Positions 1 to 10,336 of a stretch of DNA of 64,000 nt are shown here, piece by piece. How positions within the stretch are numbered: the stretch's first letter is position 1; the number at the start of each line of letters is the position of its first letter. A program made the position numbers and the translations under genes. This DNA is from Rhynchonema sp. JSB1_4 (lineage: Eukaryota; Nematoda; Chromadorea; Monhysterida; Xyalidae), in assembly GCA_030248065.1 (NCBI GenBank), contig JASAMV010007970.1, forward strand, positions 1 to 64,000, in the 5' to 3' direction. Under the pieces are notes generated by a model. The model was given only the letters and a program-made list of their open reading frames with translations. It did no database searches and was not told the origin of the DNA.

Positions 1-180
1 GGCAATTCGTTCACTCTGAATGGTTTCCCATCGTTATTCTGGGATCACTGGCAATCCTTTGTTATCATGCTGCTAGTGGTTGTTGTGGCAGTGCTTATCA
101 CCCTCTGTTTGCTGCCAACAATCATTCAATGTCTGGTTGCACGGTGGGCCCAGTTGTTCCATCCACCTGCGCGTTTCTAA
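1..180 (+). CDS. C-terminal tail of a membrane protein, possibly envelope-like (partial)
   Basis: Frame 1 is open from the window edge to a TAA at 178-180, giving 59 codons. The residues are a Trp/Phe-rich stretch (SLFWDHWQSF), then a strongly hydrophobic run of about 24 residues from residue 21, then a short tail with Cys, Arg and Trp. This layout (aromatic membrane-proximal region, one membrane anchor, short cytoplasmic tail) is typical of type I membrane proteins and of envelope glycoproteins of retroelements. The identity is an inference because the ectodomain lies outside the window. No LTR was seen downstream. Confidence 0.4.
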   Translation, partial: GNSFTLNGFPSLFWDHWQSFVIMLLVVVVAVLITLCLLPTIIQCLVARWAQLFHPPARF

Positions 181-366
181 TTCCTTACCAATCCATCTAT
201 CTTATTCCCATTGCTTATCCTACTTGTATTCCATGGCTAATTCGTTTTTTTGTCTTTTGCGCTCATCTTTAATCGTTCTTTGTTTCGGCGGGAAGGCGTT
301 ACGCAACGTTTTTTGCTACGTTTTGCAGATCAACGTTATTTTATTCATTGCATTCGTATTATTATC

Positions 367-612
367 ATGTCGGAGCCATATTCGGATAATGTGAGGCTGA
401 AGTTCTACGCAGCGTTCTACGAGGCTAGCGAAGAAACGCGTAAACATCTGGAAAGCGTGAAGGACATTGTGATGGCGTTGATGTCCGAATGCGAGTCATT
501 TTGTACTATTCTATATTACGTTATATTGCATAATCGGGATTATGCCGGTCACCCGGAACAATATACAAAGCGATATTATTGTGCAAGTGTTCATCGAGAT
601 AAAATGAAGTAG
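367..612 (+). CDS. small hypothetical ORF, 81 aa
   Basis: An ATG at 367 opens an 81-codon frame to a TAG at 610-612. The first 50 residues (MSEPYSDNVRLKFYAAF onward) have coding-like codon use and are charged and helical, with many Glu and Lys. The end looks less like coding sequence, so the true exon may stop near 500. It follows the membrane-protein tail by 187 bp on the same strand. I do not recognise the family. It could be an accessory ORF, an exon, or chance. Confidence 0.3.
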   Translation: MSEPYSDNVRLKFYAAFYEASEETRKHLESVKDIVMALMSECESFCTILYYVILHNRDYAGHPEQYTKRYYCASVHRDKMK

Positions 613-2787
613 AATGTATATGTAGCACTCCTTTAATCCCGGTTGTACAAATAATGATGCTATTGAACCTGTGCCCATTTGTGTTCAGCGCTGTGACGCA
701 CAATAATCCCGGCTAATCTTTTGTTCAACAAAATTACACCAATACCATTTCAAATTTTGGCGTTTCCTTGTGTGAAATTTACAGCCGGTTAACAATTTTT
801 CTGGCGTAAAAATTCTGTCGTGAGTAGGTATTTTACCCAAAACGCCCAGAACTGAACAATGTGTTCATGCGCTCAATCTCAGGTGCAGCGTGTTTTAGCA
901 TAACAATAACCGAACCGACACCAAAGACGTCTTGGGGTCTCTTCATGCCGTGGGAAATCATGTGGAATTTCCCACAAACCAATATCTTTGGCTTTGTCCA
1001 TTCCTGGCTGGTTGAGTACAGATCAGATTCAAAGCTGTTCTAGTTGATCCAAAATGGTGCTAATAAAACTGCCCGGCAATCATGCTAATCCGGCACAAAT
1101 CAGACTGGTCTTGAAGTTTCGACATGATGCTTGCTCGCGGGTTTTTCAATCAAATCCCTCTCGCAATTGTCATTGGAACTGTCACAAACTCTGCAAATAT
1201 CACAGTGTACAATACTTTGACGCGCTCAGCTGAAATATACGATTTTGTTCGCGTGACCAACGAACAATTTTATATAATATATACATTAGTTTAGCCAATT
1301 GCGCTTATCAGCTGTTTCACTAGTCCATGTGGTCCATGAACCAAAGTCTAGGGCTCTTAAATAGTCCATGGCTAAATAAGGACAGCACTGTCAGCTGTTT
1401 ATGAAATTGTACACCGCCGCAAGTTGTGTGCTCAAATGTATCATGCTCACAGCGATTTTTTTGCGCGTCTGAAACGGCCAAACTGTGTGGCTCCGCGGAG
1501 CCACAAAGTCAACGGTGACGTGCCGTTTCTTTCCTTTCTCGTCCGGGCACCACAACATTTTTCTTTTTCTTTTTAGCCAAAAGTTATTTTTTCTCAGATT
1601 CGCCTGACTCTGCGTTTATCTTGTCGGTGCAAATAGAATGAAAGTTCTACCCGCTTGGAAAAGCACAAAAACACAACATTAGCCCATGAGAGATTCAGTG
1701 TCGAAAAGTTTATCGTGAATTTGATCCGACAAAACTAGCCTAAGCCAAGCCCTAAAGTAGAGATCGCAATCGGACCGGTCCGAGGTCGGTCCGGACTGGG
1801 CCGCGGTTTTCGACTTTTAGTTCGACCCGGGATGGCCGGCCCGAAATCAGAAATCATTTACCTAAGGGCACAAAAATCATTTTTTTGTCAAAACATGGAC
1901 ATTTCCGACGGATTTGGCATTGTCCAGGCAGCTTTTCATTGAAAACAATCAGTTTACGGACAAAAGATTGGCCTCAGAAACATCCCAAAGATTTTGCAAG
2001 AAATTTGACCTGAAAAACCGGGGCGAGCCGGGCCGAGATTTGGCCAACTGGGCCGGACTGCTGGGGATTTGATCTGTCGAGCCCTGCTTTTTTGGGAAAC
2101 CCTGAAACTTTTGGTGGGGGAAATGGAGACTGGAAATCCAAAGACAACCTGAAATTTCACCTTCCTTTATGTCAGGCTTCTCCTTCCTTCAGGCTTGGAC
2201 CTCGGCTTCGGCTCTCTATTGGGCTCAGGTTTAGGCCAAACACTGAGACAATCCTTCGATTCCATTAAGAAATCGAAATTTGATTTTGGAGTGGCATATT
2301 TCCCCCACCAAAAGTCTGAGGGTTTCCCGGAATACTGTCTTGTGGCCGACTTGCGACATCTGTCCTGTACACTGTCCCATTGATCAGGCCCCAGATGTCT
2401 CAGAGTAACCAAAGCCCATTCGTTGTCGTATCGAACGTCCTTTGTCGCATCGAGATTGTCGTTTTTACGCATTACCAATCACAAAATAGTTTATGTCAGA
2501 TTTATAGACGCGCTGTTGTGAATTCTGAGCAGTTTCTGTTGACCAAATTGCGATCATCGTGTGCTAATAAATTACTGAAGAAACCCGGCCGCAGCATCGT
2601 CATATCGACATCGAATTCTGCAACATCGTGTGATAATAAATTACGGAAGAAGCGGGATACTTTGGTTAGTGTCGACAATGATTCGTTCTTGTGTCAAAAA
2701 ATCAACATCGGCAGTCTAATTGAACTAACGTTAATTACAGTTCAACGTAAAAATCATCTTGGAACCGACACCGATTCGCCCCTGGAG
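613..2787. other. intergenic stretch without a recognisable gene
   Basis: No convincing gene is visible. A 38-bp word at 1448-1485 recurs inverted at 14219-14256. About 1756-2090 is GC-rich and self-complementary (GGACCGG / CCGGTCC words) and ends in a CGAGCCCTG end like a transposon terminus, but I could not find matching ends or a target duplication. A 147-aa frame at 2380-2823 has no recognisable features. Confidence 0.4.
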
Positions 2788-2960
2788 GAAGAACCGAAAA
2801 TCATCACCAATGAGAAGAATTGAATATTATCCATTGCCCGAACCGGAAGAACCGAAAATCATCACCATTGAGAAGAATTGAATATTATCCATTAACTGAA
2901 GCAGAAGAACCGAAAATCATCACCATTGAAAATAATTGAACATTAACCGAATCGGAGATC
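2788..2960. repeat. 58-bp tandem repeat, about 3 copies
   Basis: The word GAAGAACCGAAAATCATCAC starts at 2788, 2846 and 2904, a 58-bp period, with the rest of the unit (ATTGAATATTATCCATT and similar) also conserved. The third copy is more diverged. It lies just upstream of the zinc-finger gene. Confidence 0.85.
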
Positions 2961-3181
2961 ATCTGATATTTGAATAACATCAACGTATGTTTCAACAAGG
3001 AATATTTGGTTTTGAATTATTATTTATTTGTCGACAATAATGTTTCATGCGTGACTCATTGTTATGATATTCGGTATTATACTGCTGGTGTGATACTAAA
3101 TAATAATAATAAAAGTCACATGCGTGTTACTTATGGTCACGTTTTTTTGCAAATATTTTTAAAATATCCATTGTCTAACAG

Positions 3182-3302
3182 ATGAGCACACCAACAAGAA
3201 ATAGAGGAATCTTGAAAGTGGTTCAACAAATCACGAAAACGCCAACACCAGCCAAACGATCCTACGACTATCTGCCAGTTGTGTGCAGTCGGTGTGGCGA
3301 AA
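3182..3302 (+). CDS. zinc-finger gene exon 1
   Basis: ATG at 3182 to donor GTAAGA. It encodes a basic N-terminus ending in CSRCGE, the first half of a zinc finger. It ends in phase 1. Confidence 0.6.
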
Positions 3303-6300
3303 GTAAGACATGTAGAATTATAATGTTTGCCCAGCAAAACATAACATTGAGTCATTACTATTTTAACACAGCATTCACAAAGAACTCCAACTTGGTACGC
3401 CATCAACGCAGTATGACAGCATGTCGCAACGCGTCAAAGCGCCAGAAAGAGACGGTGGAACGGACGCGAAGGTATACATATATAATACATATACATGAGC
3501 TTACAACTGAATGCAATGAAGAAAGGATTAGTCATTTCAAAACCTTTGCGTCCGTTCCAGCGCACGACGTGTACTAGCTCAGCTGCAACATGAAGTGGTC
3601 AATCACGCACCAACACCACGCGCACAACAGATTCGGCGACCATACACATCCTGCTCTGCTCGCAATAAGCGCCGTCAACAAGCGGCATTGCGACGTGACG
3701 CACAGGCACGTGCCAGTGGTTCAAAGCTGGATACTAACCAGCTGCTGCTCGACACAACATTCGCATCAATGACTGTTGCTGAAATGCGGCGCGCATTGAA
3801 CAAAGTCACGAGCCGCAGAATGTCGAGAGCGCTGATTGCGATGCTACCAAAAGCGAAGAAGCAAATAATGAAGGGACAGGTGCAAAAGAACAGTCGACAA
3901 AATTTAGTGCGGTGCGCCAGACTGAAGTTTGGATTGCGCAATCAGCTAAGTCAAAGGCAGTACAATCGGGTGGTGACACAAACCAACAGAGGATGCGCTC
4001 CTGGCTTGCGACCGAACTTGCTGTCTGACGCACAGGTTTGGATGTTGAAGAAGTTGTTGATAATTATCATGACTTGTGCCTGCCTGACTAATATTTCTGT
4101 GGGAAACAAATGTGCAAACAAACAACAATGATACAAAATGTCCAAATCATGTCACTGTAAAGAGGGTACACTGTGAACTACTGATATGCCTATTTCCAGT
4201 TAATACGAACCACAAAAAGATGGTTGATTGTAGTTCCAATATTCAGCTTAACGTCGAGTTGAAGCGTGCCGTTGCCATTGAAACATCACCAATCGACCCT
4301 GAGTCGCCAAGCACAGGCAGCACACGTTCAGTCGAATCAGCAATCAAGGCGTTGGCCACGACGGTCCTGCTGTTGGAAAAACGAAACACTGTTGCCACCG
4401 ATTACGTAAATCCGCCTGCAAATGGTGTGAAACAGGTGTGTAATTCAGTACTATACATTGCAATTTTAGGATTAAAAAACAGAGTGGTACATCATCAATG
4501 CAGCCCTAATTGTTCAGATGACGTTTCTCATCGGTGGCGATGGGGCACCGTTTACATCAACCCCGGGTTCTGAAGGCATGGTGTTGTGGTCAATCAGCAG
4601 TCTCGACGTCACCTATCCGGTGGCATCGCCTGTGCTGACCCCGCTGATCATGGCTGCGCAAACAGCTGAAGGCTCCCGCTTGAATATGCAATACACTGCA
4701 GCGTTGCAGCAGCAAATCGACGCCATTGATGGCAAAGCGGTCGATGTTGAAGTTGAAGTAAGATTAAATTGATCCTAATCAGGTTGGGTGAAGAACTGCT
4801 GACGTGCGAAACATCATTGACACAAACCTGAACTTTTGCTTTGTATACATATCCACAAAAACTTTAATGTAATGCAATCTCAGCCACAAGTGGCAATAAA
4901 TAATATCTGTAGAGCGCGTGAAACGTCACTTACATTAACAGGAAGGCGACACGTGCACGATCATTTTGCGTGTCGAACATCACACCGGTGACCAAGCATG
5001 GATGGCCAAGGTCCAAGGCGAGACAACCAACAGTGCAACGTTCTTCAGCAGCTACGCTAAAGTGACTAAACAAACATACCAGACCAATGGGGCGATCGGT
5101 GTCGGTGACAGGGATGAAGACAAGGATTTTGCAGACTTGTGCCAACTGCCCATCGTGTTCCGGGAGTGGACGTTGACCGAGCGCATCGACGCCGGGCGCA
5201 AGGTGTGAGGTTAAAACAGTTCTATAGTACTTCGAATGGAATGCAACGCCAATCTGCCGTATGTCAGTACAGTATAGTACTCATGACGTCATGCTAATCT
5301 GCAGCATACTAGTTTAGTGGAGTGCCAATGCTGACGTACCTATCGTATGTCAGTACAGTACAGTGTCTATGATGTAATGCCCTGCCCACCCACATGATGC
5401 CACCACTACTACAGTACTGTACCCAGGATCCGAATGCATCATGTCGTGTATTACCACAGTATAGTACAGGTGTATGTGCACAGGTATGTGAGTGTGTGCC
5501 AATACCAACCTATTTCAAATAGGTCGAAGAATCAGTGAACAACCCGAAACTGAAACCGATAAATCCGAGAGACATCGAGTCAAGACAAAAAATGCCACCG
5601 CCGACTACTCTGGTGGGTATCGTCGATCCGCTGCATTGCCAGATCAATTCCTGGACAGCATGGCTGGATCATGTTGTTGGGGAACTCGTGGCGATTGCCG
5701 GTCGGGCTGGTTATCAAAGTTTGTTCCAGGTTTTTTAATTGTGGGGTGTGGCAGGCTGCCCGTGCTCATAAAACTTGCGCAATAACGTCATTGTGTCGCA
5801 GATCTAAACAACAAAGCCTTCGGTGATCTGCCCCCGACACACCCACTGGTCATACTGTACCAGGCACTGCACGAAGTTTCGTTGTCGAAAGCTGCGCGAC
5901 ACGTGAGGAAGTCATGGGACACGAAGGCGAAAGAAGACCGAAGGAGATTGATAGGGAAGGAGACCAGGTTGCATGACGATAACACAGTGGTTACCTGCCT
6001 TGGCGCACATGTGCGACAACACTAAATCACGGCTTTTGCAAACTTATAGAATTCTGTGCCAACGCTTCGGCACGCTGATGCAGCGACTTGCCGAGTGCGT
6101 TGCAACAACAATGATGGCACGCGTCTCGAAAGCCGTGGTCGCGAAACTGATGTTCAGGGTTGCATTGTTTCACCATTGGGCGCTGCTGCTGCGACACGTG
6201 TCAGTATTGTCATGCATGCCGACATTAGGGGCGGACCAATTGGCAAATCTGGTGCAGTCCAGCACAGCCCTGGCGAACATGCGGTTGTGCTTGTTGCGTG

Positions 6301-7124
6301 CCGTGCCTGAAGGCTGGCTGTTTGCTCAGTCAGACTTCACGCTCTGTCGTGTGGTTCCCAGGCACGCGTACCTCTTGCACAAACACTACAACGGTTGTGG
6401 TCTCGGTCGCTACACAATGCAAGGTTTGCTACTGCACTTCAACCGGCGCATGACACTACACTAGTGACTGAAGGTTTATATCACACGCATTGAATAACAT
6501 GCTTACAAAATAACTGCAGGCCGGGAACATGGAAATTGTGCAGCAAAAGCACAGTTGAAGCGAACGAAGGCGCAAGACAAATGGTCGCCGTTACTCTACT
6601 ATAGCGCCGTGAACATGGAGTTTCTGGCTCGGCAGACCGGTTTTCGGTTAGAGCCGTTGCTACTTGAATTGGCAACAACGTTGCGTCATTGGCCAATTCT
6701 GAATTCGCACACAGGTTCTCGTCCGGTGACGTTAAACCGGGAGTGAAAGATTCGTATGTGCCACATGGAGTGACATTGAACCTGGCCGAGAATATTGATT
6801 GTGCGTATCAAGGATGTCCAATGTGCGCCGACAAGTCGAAGACTGAACTCATCTGGGAACTATGCACCACTAGTCCTGATGACATCGAGCAGAAGATGCT
6901 CGAGAAGCTGAAGCGTTTCATGCAGGTGTGATACTAATGCGTGCCTTATGATGTCGAACAAACAACAAGATTGGGCTGGGCCATGTGTGTTGCTACATCT
7001 ATCTACTTATCTACCTCGTACCTATGCCCTATTACCTAAAAGCAAAAGCATCAAGCTACAATAGCGCCCACAGCCATGATGAGCCACCCGGAAAATATCC
7101 GCTTAACCGACGAGCCATATGCGT

Positions 7125-7203
<79 letters not shown>

Positions 7204-7367
7204 CACGCACACGCACACGCACACGCACGCACGCACGCACGCACACGCACGCACACGCACGCACGCAACCAGTATGTATACCCCTACTTGACCATCAGGG
7301 GCCCACCCGAGGTTGTGAGGGTACGACACCCCCAAGCAGTAACGTTCCACCATGTGCAAACCTTTAA
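3182..7367 (+). CDS. zinc-finger protein of unrecognised family, 12-exon gene model
   Basis: I assembled this gene from frame-compatible exons: 3182-3302, 3372-3471, 3561-4035, 4220-4435, 4485-4757, 4942-5202, 5523-5718, 5802-5989, 6050-6302, 6520-6655, 6715-6925 and 7299-7367. The product is about 830 aa, starting MSTPTRNRG. Exons 1-2 join into one C2HC/C2H2-like finger (CSRCGETF, then HQRSMTAC). Exon 3 is very basic. Exon 5 has IGGDGAPF and exon 6 has GDQAWMAKV. The spaced acidic residues resemble the catalytic sites of some transposases, but I cannot name the family. Exon 11 has a Cys cluster (CAYQGCPMC). Exons 4, 10 and 12 have the weakest splice sites. The gene is spliced and has no in-frame stops, so it is either host-encoded or a recently active element. 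The CA microsatellite sits in its last intron. Confidence 0.6.
3372..3471 (+). CDS. zinc-finger gene exon 2
   Basis: Acceptor AACACAG. It completes the finger with FTKNSNLVRHQRSMTAC and a basic tail. Donor GTATAC, phase 2. Confidence 0.6.
3561..4035 (+). CDS. zinc-finger gene exon 3
   Basis: Acceptor CGTTCCAG, 158 open codons, very rich in Arg, Gln and Ala. Donor CAG/GTTTGG, phase 0. It is the longest exon and has strongly coding-like codon use. Confidence 0.65.
4220..4435 (+). CDS. zinc-finger gene exon 4
   Basis: The open frame ends VNPPANGVKQ before donor GTGTGT. The acceptor is uncertain: a weak AAG at 4219 keeps phase 0, while the better CAG at 4199 would not join exon 3 in frame. It contains IETSP, coded across a TGAAACATCA word. 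Confidence 0.45.
4485..4757 (+). CDS. zinc-finger gene exon 5 (GGDGAPF motif)
   Basis: Phase 0 to phase 0. It encodes MTFLIGGDGAPFTS and an alternating hydrophobic stretch, ending VDVEVE before donor GTAAGA. Confidence 0.6.
4942..5202 (+). CDS. zinc-finger gene exon 6
   Basis: Acceptor CATTAACAG, 87 open codons starting EGDTCTII and including GDQAWMAKVQGETTNSATFF. Donor GTGTGA, phase 0. Confidence 0.65.
5523..5718 (+). CDS. zinc-finger gene exon 7
   Basis: Acceptor TTCAAATAG, 65 codons. The donor CAAA/GTTTGT was chosen because it keeps frame with exon 8. A second donor at 5730 (CAG/GTTTTT) would break it. Confidence 0.5.
5802..5989 (+). CDS. zinc-finger gene exon 8
   Basis: Acceptor TGTGTCGCAG. 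It encodes LNNKAFGDLPPTHPLV and a basic helix (KAARHVRKSWDTKAKEDRRR). Donor GTG/GTTACC, phase 0. Confidence 0.55.
6050..6302 (+). CDS. zinc-finger gene exon 9
   Basis: Acceptor AACTTATAG, 84 codons from NSVPTLRHAD to VVLVAC. Two frames are open here. I chose the one whose phase fits both neighbours, so this is tentative. Confidence 0.45.
6520..6655 (+). CDS. zinc-finger gene exon 10
   Basis: Acceptor ATAACTGCAG. It encodes REHGNCAAKAQ through NMEFLARQTGFRLE. The donor CC/GTTGCT is weak but is in the phase that exon 11 needs. Confidence 0.45.
6715..6925 (+). CDS. zinc-finger gene exon 11 (Cys cluster)
   Basis: Acceptor CGCACACAG, 70 codons with VPHGVTLNL, the Cys cluster CAYQGCPMC and a C-terminal amphipathic helix. 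Donor CAG/GTGTGA, phase 0. Confidence 0.6.
7131..7265. repeat. (CA)n microsatellite
   Basis: About 35 uninterrupted CA dinucleotides, then CGCA/CACG variants. Long frames reading Thr-His or Cys-Val on either strand are artefacts of the repeat. Confidence 0.98.
7299..7367 (+). CDS. possible last exon of the zinc-finger gene
   Basis: Acceptor ACCATCAG, 22 codons and a TAA at 7365-7367, phase 0 as exon 11 requires. Short and unsupported otherwise. Confidence 0.35.
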   Translation, partial: GPTRGCEGTTPPSSNVPPCANL

Positions 7368-7739
7368 CCATTTGAATCGCCGGCCACCTCAATCACTGGT
7401 CACCACATCCATCACAATGTTGTTTCCGCCTATGACCAACGTTGCACCTGGTCGACACGACAAAACGCTTTTGAAAGTATTAACGGACCCTGTCTTCCTT
7501 ATTTTATCATATAATTGGAATCAAGTGAGCAAGAAAAGTCCAGGAAATACTTTCAAAACCGTTGTTGCCGCGAGATGGTCTGAAATGAAGGGGCACAATG
7601 AAGCTTAATCTCAGGTTAGGGTCAATGAAACGTTGAGACATAAACTGACCGGGGATCCAGTCCGACCACGAAATCGAATTTGCATCTGAGATGCCGCCGA
7701 ACGAAGGTCTGCAATAATATCAGACCGCATTTTTTTTCG

Positions 7740-8140
7740 CCAAAAATTATTTCAAAAATTAAACTTTTTTTTAAATATTAAACTGTGAATTAAAAATTAT
7801 ACAAAAATTAAAAGTTGAACCATTTTCTAAACAAAAAAATCAAAAGAAAATTTCGATTTAATTAAAACAAAAATTCGAGAATTAATTTTTGTACTTTTTA
7901 ATCGATGAATTTAATAAAATAATATATATACGAAAACTAAAATGTTGAACTATTTTCTAAACAAAAAAATCAAAACAAAATTTCAATGACAATAAAATAA
8001 GAATTCGAAAATTAATTTTTGTACTTTTTTAATCGATCAATTTAATAAAATGATAAACGCAAAAATTAAAATGTTGTACTATTTTCGTACTTTTTTCAAT
8101 CGGACAATCAAATAAACATTTCAATAAAATAAAATTAAGA
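7740..8140. repeat. AT-rich degenerate tandem repeat, about 130-bp period
   Basis: The word ATTTTCTAAACAAAAAAATC recurs at about 7822 and 7952, with a weaker copy near 8081. The block GAATTAATTTTTGTACTTTT is shared between copies. Confidence 0.65.
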
Positions 8141-8220
8141 TCTTATGTTCGTGTAGCCTTTTAAATTTGGAATTGTCTTTTTAAACTTAAATTTTTTTTT
8201 GCAAACCTCTGGCCATGCTC

Positions 8221-8310
8221 AGTTTCCCGCATCCGCAATACCAAATTTCCCACAATACCAGGTTTCCCAGAATACCAAGTTTCCCATGATGCCGCGTTTC
8301 CCACAATGCA
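8221..8310. repeat. short degenerate tandem repeat (TTTCCCACAATACCA-like)
   Basis: About five copies of an 18-bp unit (TTTCCC, then an AATACCA-like tail) run head to tail. Confidence 0.6.
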
Positions 8311-8371
8311 CTATATTATAACTGCGAACTGAGAACGAAAAAAGATAAAAACTAACTGCGAAATCTGCGCT

Positions 8372-9480
8372 CCCTGCATTGTCTAATACATTACAGGCCA
8401 TTGTGGATGAAGTACAATCGCCGCGCATCCTTTTCGAAAGTACCAGTCTGTTGATGCACCATATATTGCTTTACGGTACGAAAGTGGATTTTAGAGCACA
8501 AACAGGCCTGTATCTTCGAAAAAGCTGCGCGGCGACTGCGGCGAAACTGAAAAAGAAACTAGCATTAAATTCAGGCATAATGTTGATGAAAAAGAACGAA
8601 AATAGCACAAAAACTAACCTAAATGTCTTCCATCCATTGTCTTCTCCAGCCAGCAGTGCAGGCCACCATTGCAGATGAATTGCAATCGCCGCGCAACTTT
8701 TTCGAAAATACAGGGCTGTTCATGAACCAATATTTCTCCGCGCACAAAAAAATGGATTTTGGTTCACAAACAGGCCTGTATCTTCGAAAAAGCTGCGCGG
8801 CGACTGCGGCGAAACTGAAAAAGAAACTAGCATTAAATTCAGGCATAATGTTGATGAAAAAGAACGAAAATAGCACAAAAACTAACCTAAATGTCTTCCA
8901 TCCATTGTCTTCTCCAGCCAGCAGTGCAGGCCACCATTGCAGATGAATTGCAATCGCCGCGCAACTTTTTCGAAAATACAGGGCTGTTCATGAACCAATA
9001 TTTCTCCGCGCACAAAAAAATGGATTTTGGTTCACAAACAGGCCTGTATCTTCGAAAAAGCTGCGCGGCGACTGCGGCGATACTGAAAAAGAAACTAGCA
9101 TTAAATTCAGGCATAATGTTGATGAAAAAGAACGAAAATAGCACAAAAACTAACCTAAATGTCTTCCATCCACTGTCTTCTCCAGCCAGCAGTGCAGGCC
9201 ACCATTGCAGATGAATTGCAATCGCCGCGCAACTTTTTCGAAAATACAGGGCTGTTCATGAACCAATATTTCTCCGCGCACAAAAAAATGGATTTTGGTT
9301 CACAAACAGGCCTGCATCTTCGAAAAAGCTGCGCGGCGACTGCGGCGAAACTGAAAAAGAGACTAGCATTAAATTCAGGCATAATGTTGATGGAAAAGAA
9401 CGAAAATAGCATAAAAACTAACCTAAATGTCTTCCCTCCATTGTCTTCTCCAGCCAGCAGTCCAGGCCACCATTGCAAAT
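8372..9480. repeat. 268-bp tandem repeat, four copies plus a partial fifth
   Basis: Units begin near 8372 (diverged), 8636, 8904 and 9172, with a fragment from 9440. The middle units are nearly identical. The period is 268 bp, which is not a multiple of three, so the roughly 107-aa frames read in each unit restart rather than form a repeat protein. Units contain GCGCGGCGACTGCGGCG and A-rich blocks. It lies between two genes. Confidence 0.9.
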
Positions 9481-9983
9481 GGCTGAAAATATACGAGAGC
9501 AGCAGAACGAAAAGGCGGCCATTTCCACCGGTTTTTGTTTCACATAAAAACCGGTAAAAATGGCTGTTTTTTGCTCTGCTGCCATTGGCTGCCAAACCCT
9601 ACAGGTTTAGCACTCAACCACCGCCACGAGAAGGCTGCAGCAAAATAGGTGGTCGTCTCAAGTGCAAAAAATTTTAAAAACTACATCAGCCAAAACTTGA
9701 AATTAAGAGAAAATTTTCTTTTGCTCGAAAAAACACTTTGAGACCGGTTTTTCGGTTTTGGGCGCAGAAACCGAGAAACCGAGACAGCACACACTTGCGC
9801 CCAGCTCTCTCGCAATAAAGACGGCGAAAACACTATTTTTAAGTGGTGTTTTGACAGGAATTTTAGCGCCATGTCCAGCCACCACAGCGCTAGAATTCGA
9901 GGCAAAAGTGACCAATTTTTTCAAGAATTTTAACATGTAACGGACTTTTTACTATGGCGAGAGAGCGGTTGGCACATAAGTTC

Positions 9984-10336
9984 TTACGAAGCTTCGTCGG
10001 GCCAATGGTTGTCCAGTTTCCGCTGGAATACACCCGTGATGGCCAATCTCGGCTCGACAAACCTCAACTTGAGGGGTCGTTTCGGATTGGCCGAGATTGA
10101 TGCCACCCGAGTGACACCATCACGGGTGGATTCCAGAACTGGGCCACTGACCCGACCAAGCACCATGAAGAACTTCTGTGCCAACGCCATGTCCCAAACC
10201 AACACTTCGCACGTCGTCTCACCTTTCGGCATTCGCAGCGTTGCCTTGCTGCCGCTTTCACAATTGCGCCAAAAATAATTCCAAACGGTACTGTTCCACA
10301 CGTCCAACGTCATGTTGATGAAGGCATGCGCTTTAC
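9984..10336 (-). CDS. terminal exon of the unrecognised - strand gene
   Basis: On the - strand, acceptor GTTGTTTAG, then 117 codons (GKAHAFINMTLDVWN onward) to TAA, phase 1 in. Codon use looks coding throughout. Confidence 0.6.

Noticed and set aside
1756..2090. GC-rich self-complementary block resembling another hAT element
   Set aside because: The ends match only loosely and no 8-bp duplication could be found.
2380..2823. 147-aa + frame before the zinc-finger gene
   Set aside because: Composition is not coding-like, and its 3' end runs into the 58-bp tandem repeat.
7051..7392. Long frames of alternating Cys-Val or Thr-His on both strands
   Set aside because: They are translations of the CA microsatellite.
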